Shown piece by piece: positions 22,263 through 33,973 of a stretch of 64,000 bases of DNA. The stretch's first letter is position 1; every line of letters begins with the position of its first letter. Location of the stretch: contig JAQFVV010006310.1 in assembly GCA_028023455.1 (NCBI GenBank), positions 1,492,001 to 1,556,000 on the forward strand, given 5' to 3'. The notes under the pieces were generated by a model, which searched no databases, was not told the origin of the DNA, and saw only the letters and a list, made by a program, of their open reading frames with translations. This DNA comes from Epiperipatus broadwayi. Its lineage: Eukaryota; Onychophora; Udeonychophora; Euonychophora; Peripatidae. A program made the translations under genes and the position numbers.

Positions 22263-24795
22263 TAACAATCCTTATGGACCATATTAATAATGTTGCCAAG
22301 ATATTTGTAATTGTTAACTTCTTCTAATTCATGATTATCAATATTTTGTTTTGAGAAAATCCAAGGAATATTATAGTTTTTTTTAGCCCTACTTTCTTAC
22401 TTTCACTTATAACTCTTGCAACATTTCCTAAAATTCTGAAGTATTATTTGCAAAAACAACCCATCAGCTGCAAAATCTAGCTGACTTAAATAATCTCCAT
22501 TTATCTTTCTTCCTTTAGCTTCCCATTTTAATCCATAAAATACTTCACATTAAAACTGCTGTAAACAGTTTTGAAGATGTGGAATCACTCTATCATCATG
22601 TAATCTAATCATACTTTTACATTTAGATATTTTTCAGAATATAATAATATCCCTGGATCTATATCTTGATGATCCAAAATTTTATTCACCATGGAGACAC
22701 TTATAGAATCAAATGCTTTTTCATAATCTACAAATCCAAAGTATAATGGCAACTTATATTCATTGATCCCTTATACAACTTCTCTAAATACTTAGATATG
22801 AATCTACTGTGATAAAATCACTTTTAAATCCAATTTGTTTTTTGGTTGATTAGAAGTTTGCTTTAGATGCATTGTAATTATCTTACTAAAAATTTTGTAT
22901 AGAACTGATAGAGACTGGTAAGTCTTTGATTTCTAATATTTTCTTTATCAACATTCATAAATATCAATATTACTATGGCGTTTTTCTAATCATTTCGTAT
23001 ATATTATTTGATCATTTGATGCATACTTTTGCCAACAGTTATTTTTTTTTTCAATCTGCTTTTTTAAAAATATCTATAATAATCCCATCATTCCTAGAAC
23101 TTTTTTCTTCTTCAAAGATTTAATTGCATGTCTCACTTCTTCATTCAAAATACTTGACAATTCAGAAAATGTAGTAATTGTAGTGGTGACTTTGTTTTCT
23201 TGGTTTTTATTACTATAGAATTCTTTGTAGAACTCTCACATAAAAGTCATCCCTCTTTTTAATCATAGTTTCACTTTTTTTTATTGCTGAAATAACTTTT
23301 GATTTTTATTTTTTTCTGTAGCTTTTCTTGCCAATTCACAGTTATATTTTCTTTTATCACTATTAACTTTTTCTCATATAATTTTACAGAACTCTAGATA
23401 TTCAATTTTTCTTAATGGATTATTTTTTTAAATTTTCATATCGTTCTTTCCATCATATACTGTCTTATCTTAGTAGAAAATTTATTAGTAAATCATTGCT
23501 TTTATGTTCCAACTATTTTAATTTCTGTCAACGCTGAACCATTTTCAAATTCTATTAATATTTTTAAACAATTTGAAGTTCTAGTTTAAATTTATTAGTG
23601 TGTTTAAGGTTAGTAATATTAACTGTTAAAACTTTCTTTTTAATATTTATCTCTAGTTTTGCATTAACACATATCTTATATCTGCCTATTTGATAATCAC
23701 TTCCTGTATTGAATCTATTAGAGTTTTGTTGTCAAAATGTAATCCAATTCTGCTATATCTTTATTTGGATGTTTCATATCCATTTCCATTTAACATTTTT
23801 CTCAAGAAATTTATAATAGTTTTTCCTTTTCTGTGAATTCCATAAGTCTGTATTCTCTCTCATTTCTGTCACGATGACCAAATTTAACTATAGCACTTTC
23901 ATTTTTCAGTTATTTCCTAATTCTAGCATTGAAGTTTTTTGTGATGATTTTAAAATGTTTGGTCTGATCAAAAGCATTTTATACACCCATATAAATATTT
24001 TCTACTTCATCACTAAGAGAACCTGGGGCATAAACTTGAATTATTTGCATTTGATATCTTTTTTTAATTTGAGTTACTAATCTTGTCATTCTGTTTTTAT
24101 ATACTATCAATCTTCACAATGTTGTGCTTTTTATGCTTCCAATATTTCTGCCTTTGTAATAAAGTACATATTCACTTTTTAAATGAAATTGTCTTTTCAT
24201 CTTTTATTTTAACTTCACAAAGTCTAATAATGTCTCTTAATATCAGACAGTTCCTCCTATTCATGAAACTTCTTTTAATTTGAAAATGATCTGTAAATGT
24301 AAGTATCTAAATAAAAGAAAGACAATCAATAATAATTTGAGTTTGCAATATAGGGAATCATTAATACTTTTTGCCTGTAGTTACTAACCACTATCTTCAT
24401 TTGTAACTTTATAGATTCATGGGAATAAAAGCCATAATTTAATTTTGTCTATCAATATTTTAAATTTTTTTTTTTTTAAAAAAAGATCATTTACATATTC
24501 ACACTGATTTCAAAAAAATTCAATTGACATTTCAGTGAAAGACTATTAAGCAAGTGATAAGAAAAACCATGGTGCTTTTGATCTTAAACTTAAAGCCAAT
24601 AGATTCTCCATGCAGGCTGATGCATATTGATAAGCAGCCTATCTATATTCATTTATGAATTATCACATAGCAATAAGTGTTGTACTATCAAGAATGTGTG
24701 GAATTGATTTGTCCCGATTGGTTTCTTTAAGATCTCAAAGAGTATTCAAAGCTTCTCCTTTCAGTTAATACAAATTTCTTGCAACAGCCACAAGT
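22263..24795 (-). mobile_element. RTE-like LINE, copy 3, 5' segment
   Basis: Continues copy 3 through RT, endonuclease and 5' leader. Order and spacing follow copies 1 and 2: the catalytic region at about 22470-22520, the KxPG box near 23090, the endonuclease at about 23500-24290, and the leader at 24290-24795 matching 1800-2303. It is much more diverged than copies 1 and 2. Confidence 0.75.
22300..24290 (-). pseudogene. LINE endonuclease and reverse transcriptase, decayed (copy 3)
   Basis: Coding homology to copies 1 and 2 remains, but every frame is interrupted. The FADD region reads LDFAADGLFCK followed by a stop (about 22515-22480), so the catalytic box is damaged. No long open frame survives on the minus strand. 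This is an ancient copy of the family that produced the young copy at 1-2303. Confidence 0.7.
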
Positions 24796-27700
24796 GGTAT
24801 ATTTTATATGATGGTTAATTATAATGCCTAATATATGTAATGCATGCTGAACCACTGCTAATGTCAATAATTGATCTGTTCTATTTTCATGATGTTCAAT
24901 AACTTTATGCAATAGGAAAATTGACATTTTTTTATTGCATTCTATGATATGTAAAATATTATTTTGAACAACTTAATCCCAAGAAGTGAATATTAAATTA
25001 ATTAAGGCAAATTAATTTAAATCAATTGATATTTTAATTTACAGGTCAACCATTTCTATCCATTTTAAAACTGCAAATAAATATTGAGGTGATAAGATAT
25101 TGAACATTTATTGGCAAAGATATTGAACATTTATTTACAGAGTTTTAAAGTGGGTAGAGATAGCTCTACTCAATAAATTAATAAAATCAATCGATTTAAA
25201 TTATTTTGTCTTAAATATCTCGATGGATTTAATACTCAAGTAATCCTCTATATAATATAGAACACAAAAAGAAATGGTCATTTTCTTACTGCATAAAATT
25301 ATCAAACACTATGGCTAGCGGACCAACAATTATATATATACAATAAATAGATAAATCACTATTTTAAAAATATTTTTTTTGAGTAACAATGTTAAAATTT
25401 TTGTTTAGAAAATATCATATACAAGTAATTTCAACCGATGCAAATTATTTGTTAATTTTTAGAAGTCTGCTATGCCTTCATAGGGATAAAAAGTTTTTTG
25501 AAAACAAATTTAAAAATAATAAGAAATAATGAAATGTTATTTCAGATACTAGTGATTTCAATATCTGATAAATTCCAAAAGATTATTATTAGATTACAAA
25601 ATTAGAATTCAGATCTATTATAATCAAATTTTACAATATAATCTGGAATGTTATCAAATATCAAAATGTTTACAAATAACTGGTTTATTTCGTTTATTCC
25701 ATGCAAAGTGAGAATACAAAGAAAAATCATTAAAATAATTTAAAAAAACTTAAAACAATTTTTTTCATCTTTTAATTTTAAAAGCTGAAGACTTTGCATT
25801 GGTTAATTGTGGAGATTCATTCTACAAGGTGCTGACATTTCCAAACAATAGCTGAAGTCAAATGATAAAGAAAGAAATTATATTTCTCCAGTTCACATAT
25901 CATATTATCAGTTTTTAATTTGAAGTAGATTTCAATTTTAGTTAATTGCTACTTGATTTTCCAGGATAATTGGCAAATTGGTTGCAAATAAGAACTGAAG
26001 TAAAATGACAGTAGGAAACAACACAATCAATCTAATAGCACAAAAAAAGGTGAAAATTTAAAATCAAAAATTATATCATTGTAGTTTGTGTATTCATTCA
26101 ATTTATTAATAAATATTTTAATTTTACTATCAATTTTTTTGTAATATCTGATTAGTATAGTTCATAAACTACAAAAAAAATTTGTCTTTGATTTCATATT
26201 TCATTTACCTGGAAACACTGAAAATTAAAAGAAATTTAGTTGGTCATTTTGTGAAGAAGTATTCTGTCAATGTATTATCTAAATTTGCCATCTTATAAAC
26301 AATTAGTAAGACTATGGTAAAGAATCAGAATGCTAAATACTTTTAAGAAGATTCAATCTTTAAAAAACTTTTAACTGTAGTTGATTGCTGAGAAGATATA
26401 TTTAGTGTTTTCAAGTCGTACTAGAAAGTGGTCAAATAAACAAAGTAACACTGAAGATCATTTCTTTTGTAAAATTTTCCTATTATTACAACATCATAGA
26501 ATTATGTTCAAGTCTAGAGTCTTTAGCAGATATTTTTAAATCTAACAAAACAGTACTTTAGAACTTATCACACAGAAACAGCAGTTATACTTAAATTATA
26601 TTTTATTGGGTAAAAACAATTTTTTAGATTTGCAAGATATCCAAAATTTCATCCATTCTTATTGCATTACTTCTATTAAATCTTAATAATAATAAAAAAA
26701 AAACAAATTTCTCTTAATATACTTTTCACAATGCTTTATCTAATTTATGAGAGTTATCAGATATTCTGAAATATCTTTCACAACTTTGAAATTACAATCT
26801 TAATGAGATTTTCACAATGCTTTATCTAATTTATGACAGTTTTGAGTGACCTTTGAACTCTAAAGAATTAGCAATAGTTCATCTGAAATAAATCTCAGTT
26901 TTTTATTTTGCTTACATTGTTCAGATTAGGCATGTGCTACACAATTATGTTCTTTTATTAAGTTGAATATTAACATTTTATTTATGTATATGGAAATTAC
27001 TAATAATTTTAAATGCATATAAGTATTTGTAAAATGAACTTAAATGATGTGTTAGTCTTTTAACAAGTTAAGTTTTTAAATTTCAGTTTGCTATACTTAT
27101 TTTTTTTTTAATTTCCAGAAATTGAATTGCATACTATTGCAAACTCTTTTTTAAAGTTAATTTACTTATTTAAGATTTATATAGAATGTAATCATCCCTC
27201 TTCAATAGCGCCATTCTATAATATTAAACTAATATTAACTGCAAGAATACTTTCGCCCCTGCTACAAGATAAAGACTTTGAGAAAATAAGAATGATCTTC
27301 TATATAAAATTTATTCTATATAATTATAATCTAACACTGTGCTAATAAAATTTAGTGATTATTACATAATTTAATATCTTTTAATAATAGCATGAAGTAA
27401 ATTATAATATTTCATATAAGTGCTAATAAGATTATTAAAAAGAAATGGATTTAAAGTAAATGATTTATATATTCATGCTCTCACTTCTAGACACTTAAGA
27501 TTAGTTCATATAAGTGCGTTTGATTTGAAAATAAGATGGTGGTTTTTATTTTCTCAAGTTTTTATCTTGTGGCTGAATGAGAACATCCTTGCAGTTAAAA
27601 CATCATTGTTTAATATTATAGCATGGCACTAGTGAGGAGGGTGATTACTTTTGTATAATTATTAACTCTACTGTTATTTAAGTTTTTTATTTTTAAAATT

Positions 27701-28900
27701 TATTTTTAGAGAAATAAATACAATTGCAAGTTACTACTTTCAAATAAAATTAATACCTGAGATGCAATAATTTTCTTTTACTATAGTGTTACTTTATGTA
27801 TAATTTATGTTTAGTAAACAGTAAGAAAAAGGCTGGTAAATAAAGCATTGTGTAATAGTAGTAAAGTGTTTGGACAATTTAGTATTATATGGTAATATTG
27901 AATTTAGTTTGCAGTCAATATTGTTTTATAAATAAATATCTAGCTATTTTTTACTAGAGAGTTTATAAGTTTGGGAGGTGAAGTCTTCTTCACTGTTCTT
28001 TTTGAGAGGCTAATGGAAAGGTCTTTATTTTGTAATGGACTATTGTAAGGCTGTTTGTGTTTTTACAATGTTAAGATTGAATGACTGATGGATAAGAATT
28101 ACCATCCTCTTAACATAAGTAATTAAATAATAAGCAATAATCTTTTTCATTCTCTTTTCACTTTCTTTTACATCAATCACTTAAATTAGTTTAAGACTTG
28201 GTCATTATGCACTTCTGATGTCATTGGTCATTTCAGCTTCGTTTACTTCATAGGGTTGTGTATTAAACCACCTTTTATCTCTTTAATTACATATAAGGTT
28301 ACATTGATTCCTTTTTTTTTTTTTACTTTCTAATTTTTTTTCCCCCTATTTTTGTGGGGGTTTTTTTTTTTTACTTCTAAAAAGTGGTCATATTCAGTTA
28401 TAACTGTTTGATAATGTAATGATGTTGATTGAATCAATCTAAGAAAATTTTTGCTAAAACAAGAAAGCAACTCTTAAATGTGACCGTTCTTGTTAGAAGT
28501 TACTCAAGTACTATGACTAATTCCAGAATAAATAAAACAAAAATAGAAAGATTAAGAATAAAAAGTTGAAAATGAGTTTTCTTGTGACAATACAAATCAA
28601 TCTATGGAACATATTTATGTCAACATATTTTGCAAACAAGTTTTAGTCTGTTCTATATCTTAGAATGCTGTTTTTTTAATTTCTTCTGCACCATATTTTA
28701 TTTTTGAAAGATTAACCATTTGGAACTATATAATGTGTTCTATCTCTAGTCTTATATTACCAATTATAGCAGTTGGTGTTGAACTTTTTTATAATATGTT
28801 TAAAATAATTTTTATATGTAAATGAGGTCTGCCTCTTCTATGAAAACTATGCTCAACTTCACTATAAAATATTTATTAGAACTCTTATTATTCATTCACT
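24796..28900. other. unassigned AT-rich DNA
   Basis: No recognisable gene. Minor direct repeats: 'agatattgaacatttatt' twice at about 25099 and 25120, and 'cacaatgctttatctaattt' at 26730 and 26814. A run of T with a CCCCC/GGGGG hairpin lies near 28330-28370. The open frames at 27127-27345 and 27420-27632 have no family signature. Confidence 0.4.
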
Positions 28901-29079
28901 TTGTATTCATTATCTAAAGGAAATTTGCTCTTGCTATGTACTGATTAGTGTTATGATTTTGCTGTTATATATTTAGAATCTTACTGAGCATCCCTATATA
29001 CAATAATAATAACTCCATATACTATATAACTAATTAATTTACTGTAGCTATATTACTATGGTTATCTTTTATTTCATTG

Positions 29080-29890
29080 AATTTAACATATTAGAGTATG
29101 TGTTGTATCTAAACATCCAAGTCCACTTTTGTATCTAAAAGGTTACCAAAACATATAAATTGATTCATATGCTTGATTGAATAACCATTCAAGCTAAAAG
29201 TTGCTAATTTTTCTTTTCTCATTGGCTGATATAAGCCATTAGAGTTTTATTAAATTTGAATTGTTAAACCAAAGTTTTCATAAATTGTGTTCATTAAATT
29301 AAAAGTGTTCTGTAGATCATCTTATGAATCGGCAACATTAGCATAACTTTCTGTATACGTACTGCAAATAAGAAAGCTAAGAAGATGAAGTTTTTGTTTT
29401 TGCTTTTATTTGGTTCAAATTACAATATTAAACTTATATTGCATTTTGATGCTTGCTTCATGAACCTACTATCTTTATTAAACACCAGTCTTTAGTTCAA
29501 ATAGGGTTTTCTGCAATGACTAGTAATGTTTCTTCTCATACTGTCACATTGCAGTTGGGTAACAGAGAAAACTTAAGAAAACAGCAGCCTATCTTTTAAC
29601 ATTGCCACAAGAACTTCCAAATGTCTTGAATAAATTTGTAAAATAACATTTTTTTTTGTCTGTGAATAGAAACCATATCTTGATTCTCTAAAACCATAAT
29701 GACTCTGGTAATTGCTTATTTACAACTAGAAATAACCTATTCAATAAAATTTTTGACAGTACTTTTGCTCAAAACAATCTTTTCTATTTATCTTTATAAA
29801 TTGGAACAATCAAAGTAATCTATTTCTTTATGAATCCATATATTCCTAAAAAATTCTTGTAACATATTAAGATAAGAGCAGCTATCCATT
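29080..29890 (-). pseudogene. reverse transcriptase relic of a second LINE family
   Basis: Minus-strand translation in shifting frames gives, in order, KQLPES (about 29720), FIQDIWKFLWQC, FELKTGV (before the region of the QG box), FNLNQIKAKTKTSSS (about 29410-29370), DDLQNTFNLMNTIYENFGLTI (about 29320-29250) and FICFGNLLDTKVDLDV (about 29158-29110), which corresponds to the FxYLG box. This order and the LFNL+RLKAKTK-type string are characteristic of a widespread metazoan LINE RT group distinct from copies 1-3. The FADD position no longer encodes Asp-Asp, and many stops are present. Clade assignment is uncertain. Confidence 0.6.
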
Positions 29891-29904
29891 CTAGTGCTGT
29901 TTAG

Positions 29905-30420
29905 CATAAACTTGAATAATGGGTGATTACTAGCTACATATAAAATCTTTATCTTCAGATCAGTTTCTGACTTTTGCCTTTGTCAACTAGGATTGTTGGA
30001 AGGAATGCAGATATGCATCAAACAGTCACTTTTAAATCCCATTTACCTGAAGAGCTGAAAACCAGAAATTCAAATCAGTCTACGGTTTCAAACCAAAGTT
30101 AAACCTGCTTGAACAGTTACATAGTTCTGAATCCAGTTCAATAACTATTTTAATATCTTCATTTTTTTATTCACTGTAGACATTTTATTTCTTTAGTTAG
30201 AAATCATTAAATTCTCCAGCTTAAACAATATGGCAAAATGAGCAATTCTCCATTTTATTGCCATTTAGCGTCAATTTGTGTAATCAATGATTACCAAATG
30301 TATATAAAATCCCTGTTCTTAATATTTAAAACTGGATCTGAAGATAGGGATTTAATTACTAAGGGTAGGGATTTTATATGCATCTGGTAATCATTGATTA
30401 CTCAAAATTATTCCAGATAA
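29905..30420. repeat. old foldback copy of the 455-bp ribozyme repeat (partial)
   Basis: Opposed segments include 'aatcaatgattacca' (30281-30295) and its inverse 'tggtaatcattgatt' (about 30386-30400), each next to a '...tataaaatccct' block. The left part has the same 'cagtttctgac...cctttgtc' block as the younger copies. It sits between the endonuclease-like and RT parts of the LINE relic on either side, so it probably inserted into it. Confidence 0.5.
29947..29999 (-). ncRNA. degenerate hammerhead-ribozyme-like motif
   Basis: On the minus strand UUGACAA, AGGCAAAAGUCA, GAAACUGAUC follow in the same layout as the motif at 20915-20969. Core positions C3 and G8 are changed, so it is probably inactive. 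It shows that the motif is an ancestral part of the repeat. Confidence 0.35.
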
Positions 30421-30879
30421 CACTAAAGTGGAGTTATTTTTGTCTTATATTGTTTATTTAAACTGGGGAGTTTGAGGATATTTTTTATTGAGATAATATA
30501 TTGCTATCATAGTATCTCATCAGGATTTGCAGTCATCCTAGAATATCTCTTTGTGATTGTAAAAATGTAAAATTAGCAGATGTTGATAACTTCATTTGTT
30601 TATTTAAGTCTAAATGAGTAGATAGAATGGATTATTAAGAACAATAATCAATTCTTTCTTATTTAAAAAGTGATCAAAATTTTCTCTCCATCAGTTTGAA
30701 ATATTGTTATAGTCATATAAAAAAGTCATCCACAGATTTAATAGAATTGTGATTAATTTTTCAATATATTATAAAATGATTCCACAGATATAATAAAATT
30801 GTGATTAATTAATCCACCAATCATTTCCAAACTTCTATCATAGGGACAAACTCTCCATATATTTCTAAACTTCTATCTT
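30421..30879. other. unassigned AT-rich DNA
   Basis: Contains a short imperfect direct repeat, 'ccacagat(t/a)ta' plus 'ttgtgattaatt', at 30730 and 30783. Nothing else was recognised. Confidence 0.35.
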
Positions 30880-31220
30880 TAAATCTAAAGATCCATATAT
30901 AATTTATTATAATATACCACATGTTTCTTTATTTGTGCACTAATATTAAAATCGGCACCAAAGAACCAGTTAGGGTTCTTCTTTTTAATGAATTTAAAAA
31001 TAATCTTACATATATCTGTAATACCTCCTAACTTAATTTTTGATAACAACATCTTATATTTTAGTTACCTAAAAATTAATCTATTTTTCAATGGAGTCAG
31101 CCAGTGATCTGATTACTGCAGCCCCAGGAGAATCTACATCAATCTATCTCCCATCTAGACCACTTGATAAATACAAATATTTTCAGCAAGATTCATTTTA
31201 GAAACAAATCTGTGAAGTAT
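30880..31220 (-). pseudogene. possible LINE endonuclease relic
   Basis: Minus strand near 30990-30940 reads GGITDICKIIFKFIKKK then NPNWFFGADFNIS with one frame change. The GADFNIS string resembles the GDFN motif of APE-type LINE endonucleases, and it lies upstream (in reading direction) of the RT relic at 29890-29080. One motif only, so this is tentative. Confidence 0.3.
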
Positions 31221-32579
31221 TATTGTTTTTATAACTTGCATACAATGAAAATAAAATTTTCAGTATCATTAGTTTATCTTGGTGTTTACTTCAAAATTCA
31301 TTTAATGGTGATCCCCAATTTAGTTTTTTTTATCTAGTTGCTGCAATCATACCAATATGAGTTAACTTTCATGCACACGTTTCATTAGATATAGCATAAG
31401 TTAGTAGTACTCAATTTTTTTTGTGTGAGGACCTTTTTATACTACTATGTTTTAATGATCTTCAAAGAGCTATTATTTAAATGTGATTTCATCATTTTTA
31501 AAAAAATGTTTTTTAATTTATTTAAAAATAGCAATGATGACATCGCAAATTATGCTGAGGACTTTGTGACATAGTTATCAGCATATATCCCTACCTTTCT
31601 CATGCATGGGGTTCAAATATTTCCTGGTGATTTTTGACATTTTGTCCAGGTTACAGATAGAAATTTTTTTTTCCCAGTTAAACAGGTTTTAATTAATCTA
31701 CTTAACCAACCAATCCTCAAATGAAAAATGATCTTGGAATCTTACTAAATAATAAAGGTCCAAAGTTAATCTGAGCTGGTCCCATCCATAATGATATGTA
31801 ATGCAATACAGCCACCTCTACTGATAGATAAAGGGTCATATTCCTATGTGTTTTGTGCCTATGTTATCTTTACTTTATAAACAAAAAATAGTTTAGTTCT
31901 TTATACAGTTTAGTGCAATGGTAGAACTGAAGCTCAAGATCCATGGATTAGAGTAGTTTTAGACAAAATGTAAAAATATTATTGCAAAATAAAATAACAA
32001 AAATTGAGTTCACTTTTTTGCACATTGATACAAGAATAACATATATTTCACAATAAACCAAAGATTAATTAAGAGCAGAATGTGTCAATAAAATACATTT
32101 TCAATACCTTATAGCCTAGTTCACAAAATTTAAAAAAAATTGAGAAACTCTGTACAATGATGTCATACGGATAATTTTAACATCTGGAGAGAGAATTATG
32201 TTTGTGCATATCATACTTTAAGAAATGCTAGCATAAAATAAAGCTGACAAATATTTTAAAAGTAGATAAAACATATCTTTTAATTATGCCAAGTAATTGT
32301 AATACTATGAAATAAAGGTTAAGATGTAAGGTTAGAGTGTAGAGTTCATTCAAAAATAATCTATAAATATGAATGAATTGTGTTACTGACATCAGATTAC
32401 TGCATCATATTTTTTTTTATATTAGGTCGGATTTTTTAACTTTTTTCTAACAATCACTTGTACAGAAACAAGTACAAGATATTAGTCATCAAAGTTGAAA
32501 ATATCCAGATGGTGAGAATTTGAGCATTTTTCATTCTTTTTTTTATCCTCTTAAGTAATAATGGCTAGACACTTATTTA
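31221..32579. other. unassigned AT-rich DNA
   Basis: No coding or repeat signature, apart from a weak tRNA B-box-like 'ggggttcaaat' at about 31608. Confidence 0.4.
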
Positions 32580-32594
32580 TTAATCATTATTGGA
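32580..32594 (+). repeat. target-site duplication, left (Penelope-like element 1)
   Basis: 'ttaatcattattgga' is repeated at 33959-33973, just outside the other end of the inverted element. Confidence 0.75.
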
Positions 32595-32706
32595 AATAAA
32601 TAAATAAATAATACTTCTGTATATAATATAAAAATAATATAAATAACAATTCGTGTCAATTGTTAATACAGAGTTTAATATAAATAAATAAAAATAAATA
32701 ATATTT

Positions 32707-32750
32707 CCAAGCGCTTTCAACTCTTACGAGTCCTTATCAAGGCAATGTAA
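32707..32750 (-). ncRNA. hammerhead-like motif in PLE 1, left arm
   Basis: Minus strand: AUUGCC, then UUGAUAA (core box with two changes from CUGAUGA), stem II GACUC-GUAA-GAGUU with a GNRA-type tetraloop, GAAA, the self-complementary AGCGCU, then U and GGAAAU, which pairs with AUUGCC apart from one mismatch. PLEs are known to carry hammerhead motifs in their terminal repeats. Here C3 and G8 are changed, so activity is unlikely. Confidence 0.45.
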
Positions 32751-32787
32751 ACAATTCTATTTTCTCCTAGGTGATGAATCTAACATT

Positions 32788-33456
32788 TCATTGTATTGGC
32801 CAGGAACAACTAATCGGAAAGCTGGTTAATTTTGAATTCATAGCACAAGATGAATTTTGTATAATATATGATTCTTTAATCTTGCGTTTTTTATCATGTG
32901 TTTCATTCATTAATATTGTAAAATCCTTTGAACTACATATATGGCCTGTATTATTTTGGTGAACATAAAAAGCTGAATCAACTGTATCATCTTCTCTTGT
33001 TCTATTATAAGTATATTTATGTTGTTGAAGGCGATATTTAATATTTGTTTTGGTTTCTCCAACATATATTGCACTACAATTTATTTGTGGGCATCTAATA
33101 GAATATACAACACTGCTTTTATCCTCCTTATTTATTATTTCCTTAGAATTATTTATTAACCTATTAAGGTTAGGTGGAGTTCTCCATGCTAATCGAAAAT
33201 CTTGACTTAAAACTTTTATTATATTTTTATTATTAATATTGGGAATAAAAGCTAATGACGTCCATGGTTTATTATTCATATTTATATGGTCACTATTATG
33301 ACATTGTTCATAATGCTTCAATACAGTAGATAATAGCCTTTGTTTATTATAACCCACTTGTATTAAATCTTGCATATAACATTTTATATTATCTTTCATA
33401 AACATTTCATTTGAACACAGTTGTTGATTACATGTTAAAAAAGCTCTAATAATAAA
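32788..33456 (-). CDS. PLE linker and GIY-YIG endonuclease (arm 1)
   Basis: The open frame continues right to 33537, but bases beyond about 33447 are the antisense of the other arm, so the genuine part starts inside it. The linker reads DNIKCYMQDLIQVGYNKQRL then FRLAWRTPPNLNRLINN, the conserved stretch upstream of the endonuclease in Penelope proteins. The GIY-YIG domain follows: SSVVYSIRCPQINCSAIYVGET (paired Tyr strands and a PLE-type Cys pair), KYRLQQHKYTY (catalytic Arg and His), KKRKIKESYIIQNSSCAMNS (catalytic Glu and Asn), ending SFPISCSWPIQ and a stop at 32788. All nuclease residues I can identify are present. In PLEs this nuclease nicks the target for priming. The RT is missing. Confidence 0.8.
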   Translation of the reverse strand, partial: FIIRAFLTCNQQLCSNEMFMKDNIKCYMQDLIQVGYNKQRLLSTVLKHYEQCHNSDHINMNNKPWTSLAFIPNINNKNIIKVLSQDFRLAWRTPPNLNRLINNSKEIINKEDKSSVVYSIRCPQINCSAIYVGETKTNIKYRLQQHKYTYNRTREDDTVDSAFYVHQNNTGHICSSKDFTILMNETHDKKRKIKESYIIQNSSCAMNSKLTSFPISCSWPIQ

Positions 33457-33799
33457 TAAGGAGGATAAAAGCAGTGTTGTATTTTCTATTAGATGCCCAC
33501 AAATAAATTGTAGTGCAATATATGTTGGAGAAACCAAAACAAATATTAAATATCGCCTTCAACAACATAAATATACTTATAATAGAGCAAGAGAAGATGA
33601 TACAGTTTATTCAGCTTTTTATGTTCACCAAAATAATACAGGCCATATATGTAGTCCAAAGGATTTTACAATATTAATGAATGAAACACATGATAAAAAA
33701 CGCAAGATTAAAGAATCATATATTATACAAAATTCATCTTGTGCTATGAATTCAAAATTAACCAGCTTTCCGATTAGTTGTTCCTGGCCAATACAATGA
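33448..33799 (+). CDS. PLE GIY-YIG endonuclease (arm 2, 5'-truncated)
   Basis: The inverted twin of arm 1 is open from the junction to TGA 33797-33799 without a methionine start. It reads KSSVVFSIRCPQINCSAIYVGET, RLQQHKYTYNRAREDD, KIKESYIIQNSS and CSWPIQ at the end. It differs from arm 1 at only a few residues (for example VVF for VVY, which alters one Tyr of the GIY strand). The other strand of this region also stays open over 33816-33625, but that frame is a shadow. Confidence 0.75.
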
Positions 33800-33836
33800 A
33801 ATGTTAGATTCATCACCTAGGAGAAAATAGAATTGT

Positions 33837-33880
33837 TTACACTGCCTTGATAAGGACTCGTAAGAGTTGAAAGCACTTGG
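33837..33880 (+). ncRNA. hammerhead-like motif in PLE 1, right arm
   Basis: Inverted twin of 32707-32750, with the same UUGAUAA, GACUC-GUAA-GAGUU and GAAA boxes. The short palindrome before the would-be cleavage site reads AGCACU instead of AGCGCU, so its self-complementarity is reduced. Confidence 0.4.
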
Positions 33881-33958
33881 AAATATTATTTGTTTTTATT
33901 TATTTATATTAAACTCTGTATTAACAATTGACACGAATTGTTATTTATATTATTTTTT

Positions 33959-33973
33959 TTAATCATTATTGGA
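33959..33973 (+). repeat. target-site duplication, right (Penelope-like element 1)
   Basis: Second copy of 'ttaatcattattgga', matching 32580-32594. Confidence 0.75.

Larger units (their letters stand above)
32595..33958. mobile_element. Penelope-like element 1, head-to-head
   Basis: Two copies of the 3' part of a Penelope-like retroelement lie in inverted orientation: 32629-33141 (minus-strand sense) and 33448-33955 (plus-strand sense). They are joined by a unique centre, 33142-33447. The arms are nearly identical, with only a handful of differences. Both end in the GIY-YIG endonuclease and the same 3' tail. PLEs are known for such inverted and tandem partial copies. No RT domain is present, so this copy cannot move alone. 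The 15-bp flanking duplication shows that the whole structure inserted as one unit. Confidence 0.85.

Noticed and set aside
28335-28372. CCCCC/GGGGG hairpin followed by a T run, like a bacterial terminator
   Set aside because: The window is animal nuclear DNA with no bacterial gene context; it is most likely low-complexity sequence.
33625-33816. Open frame antisense to the PLE nuclease, also mirrored at 32771-32962
   Set aside because: Shadow of the GIY-YIG coding strand; appears twice only because the arms are inverted copies.
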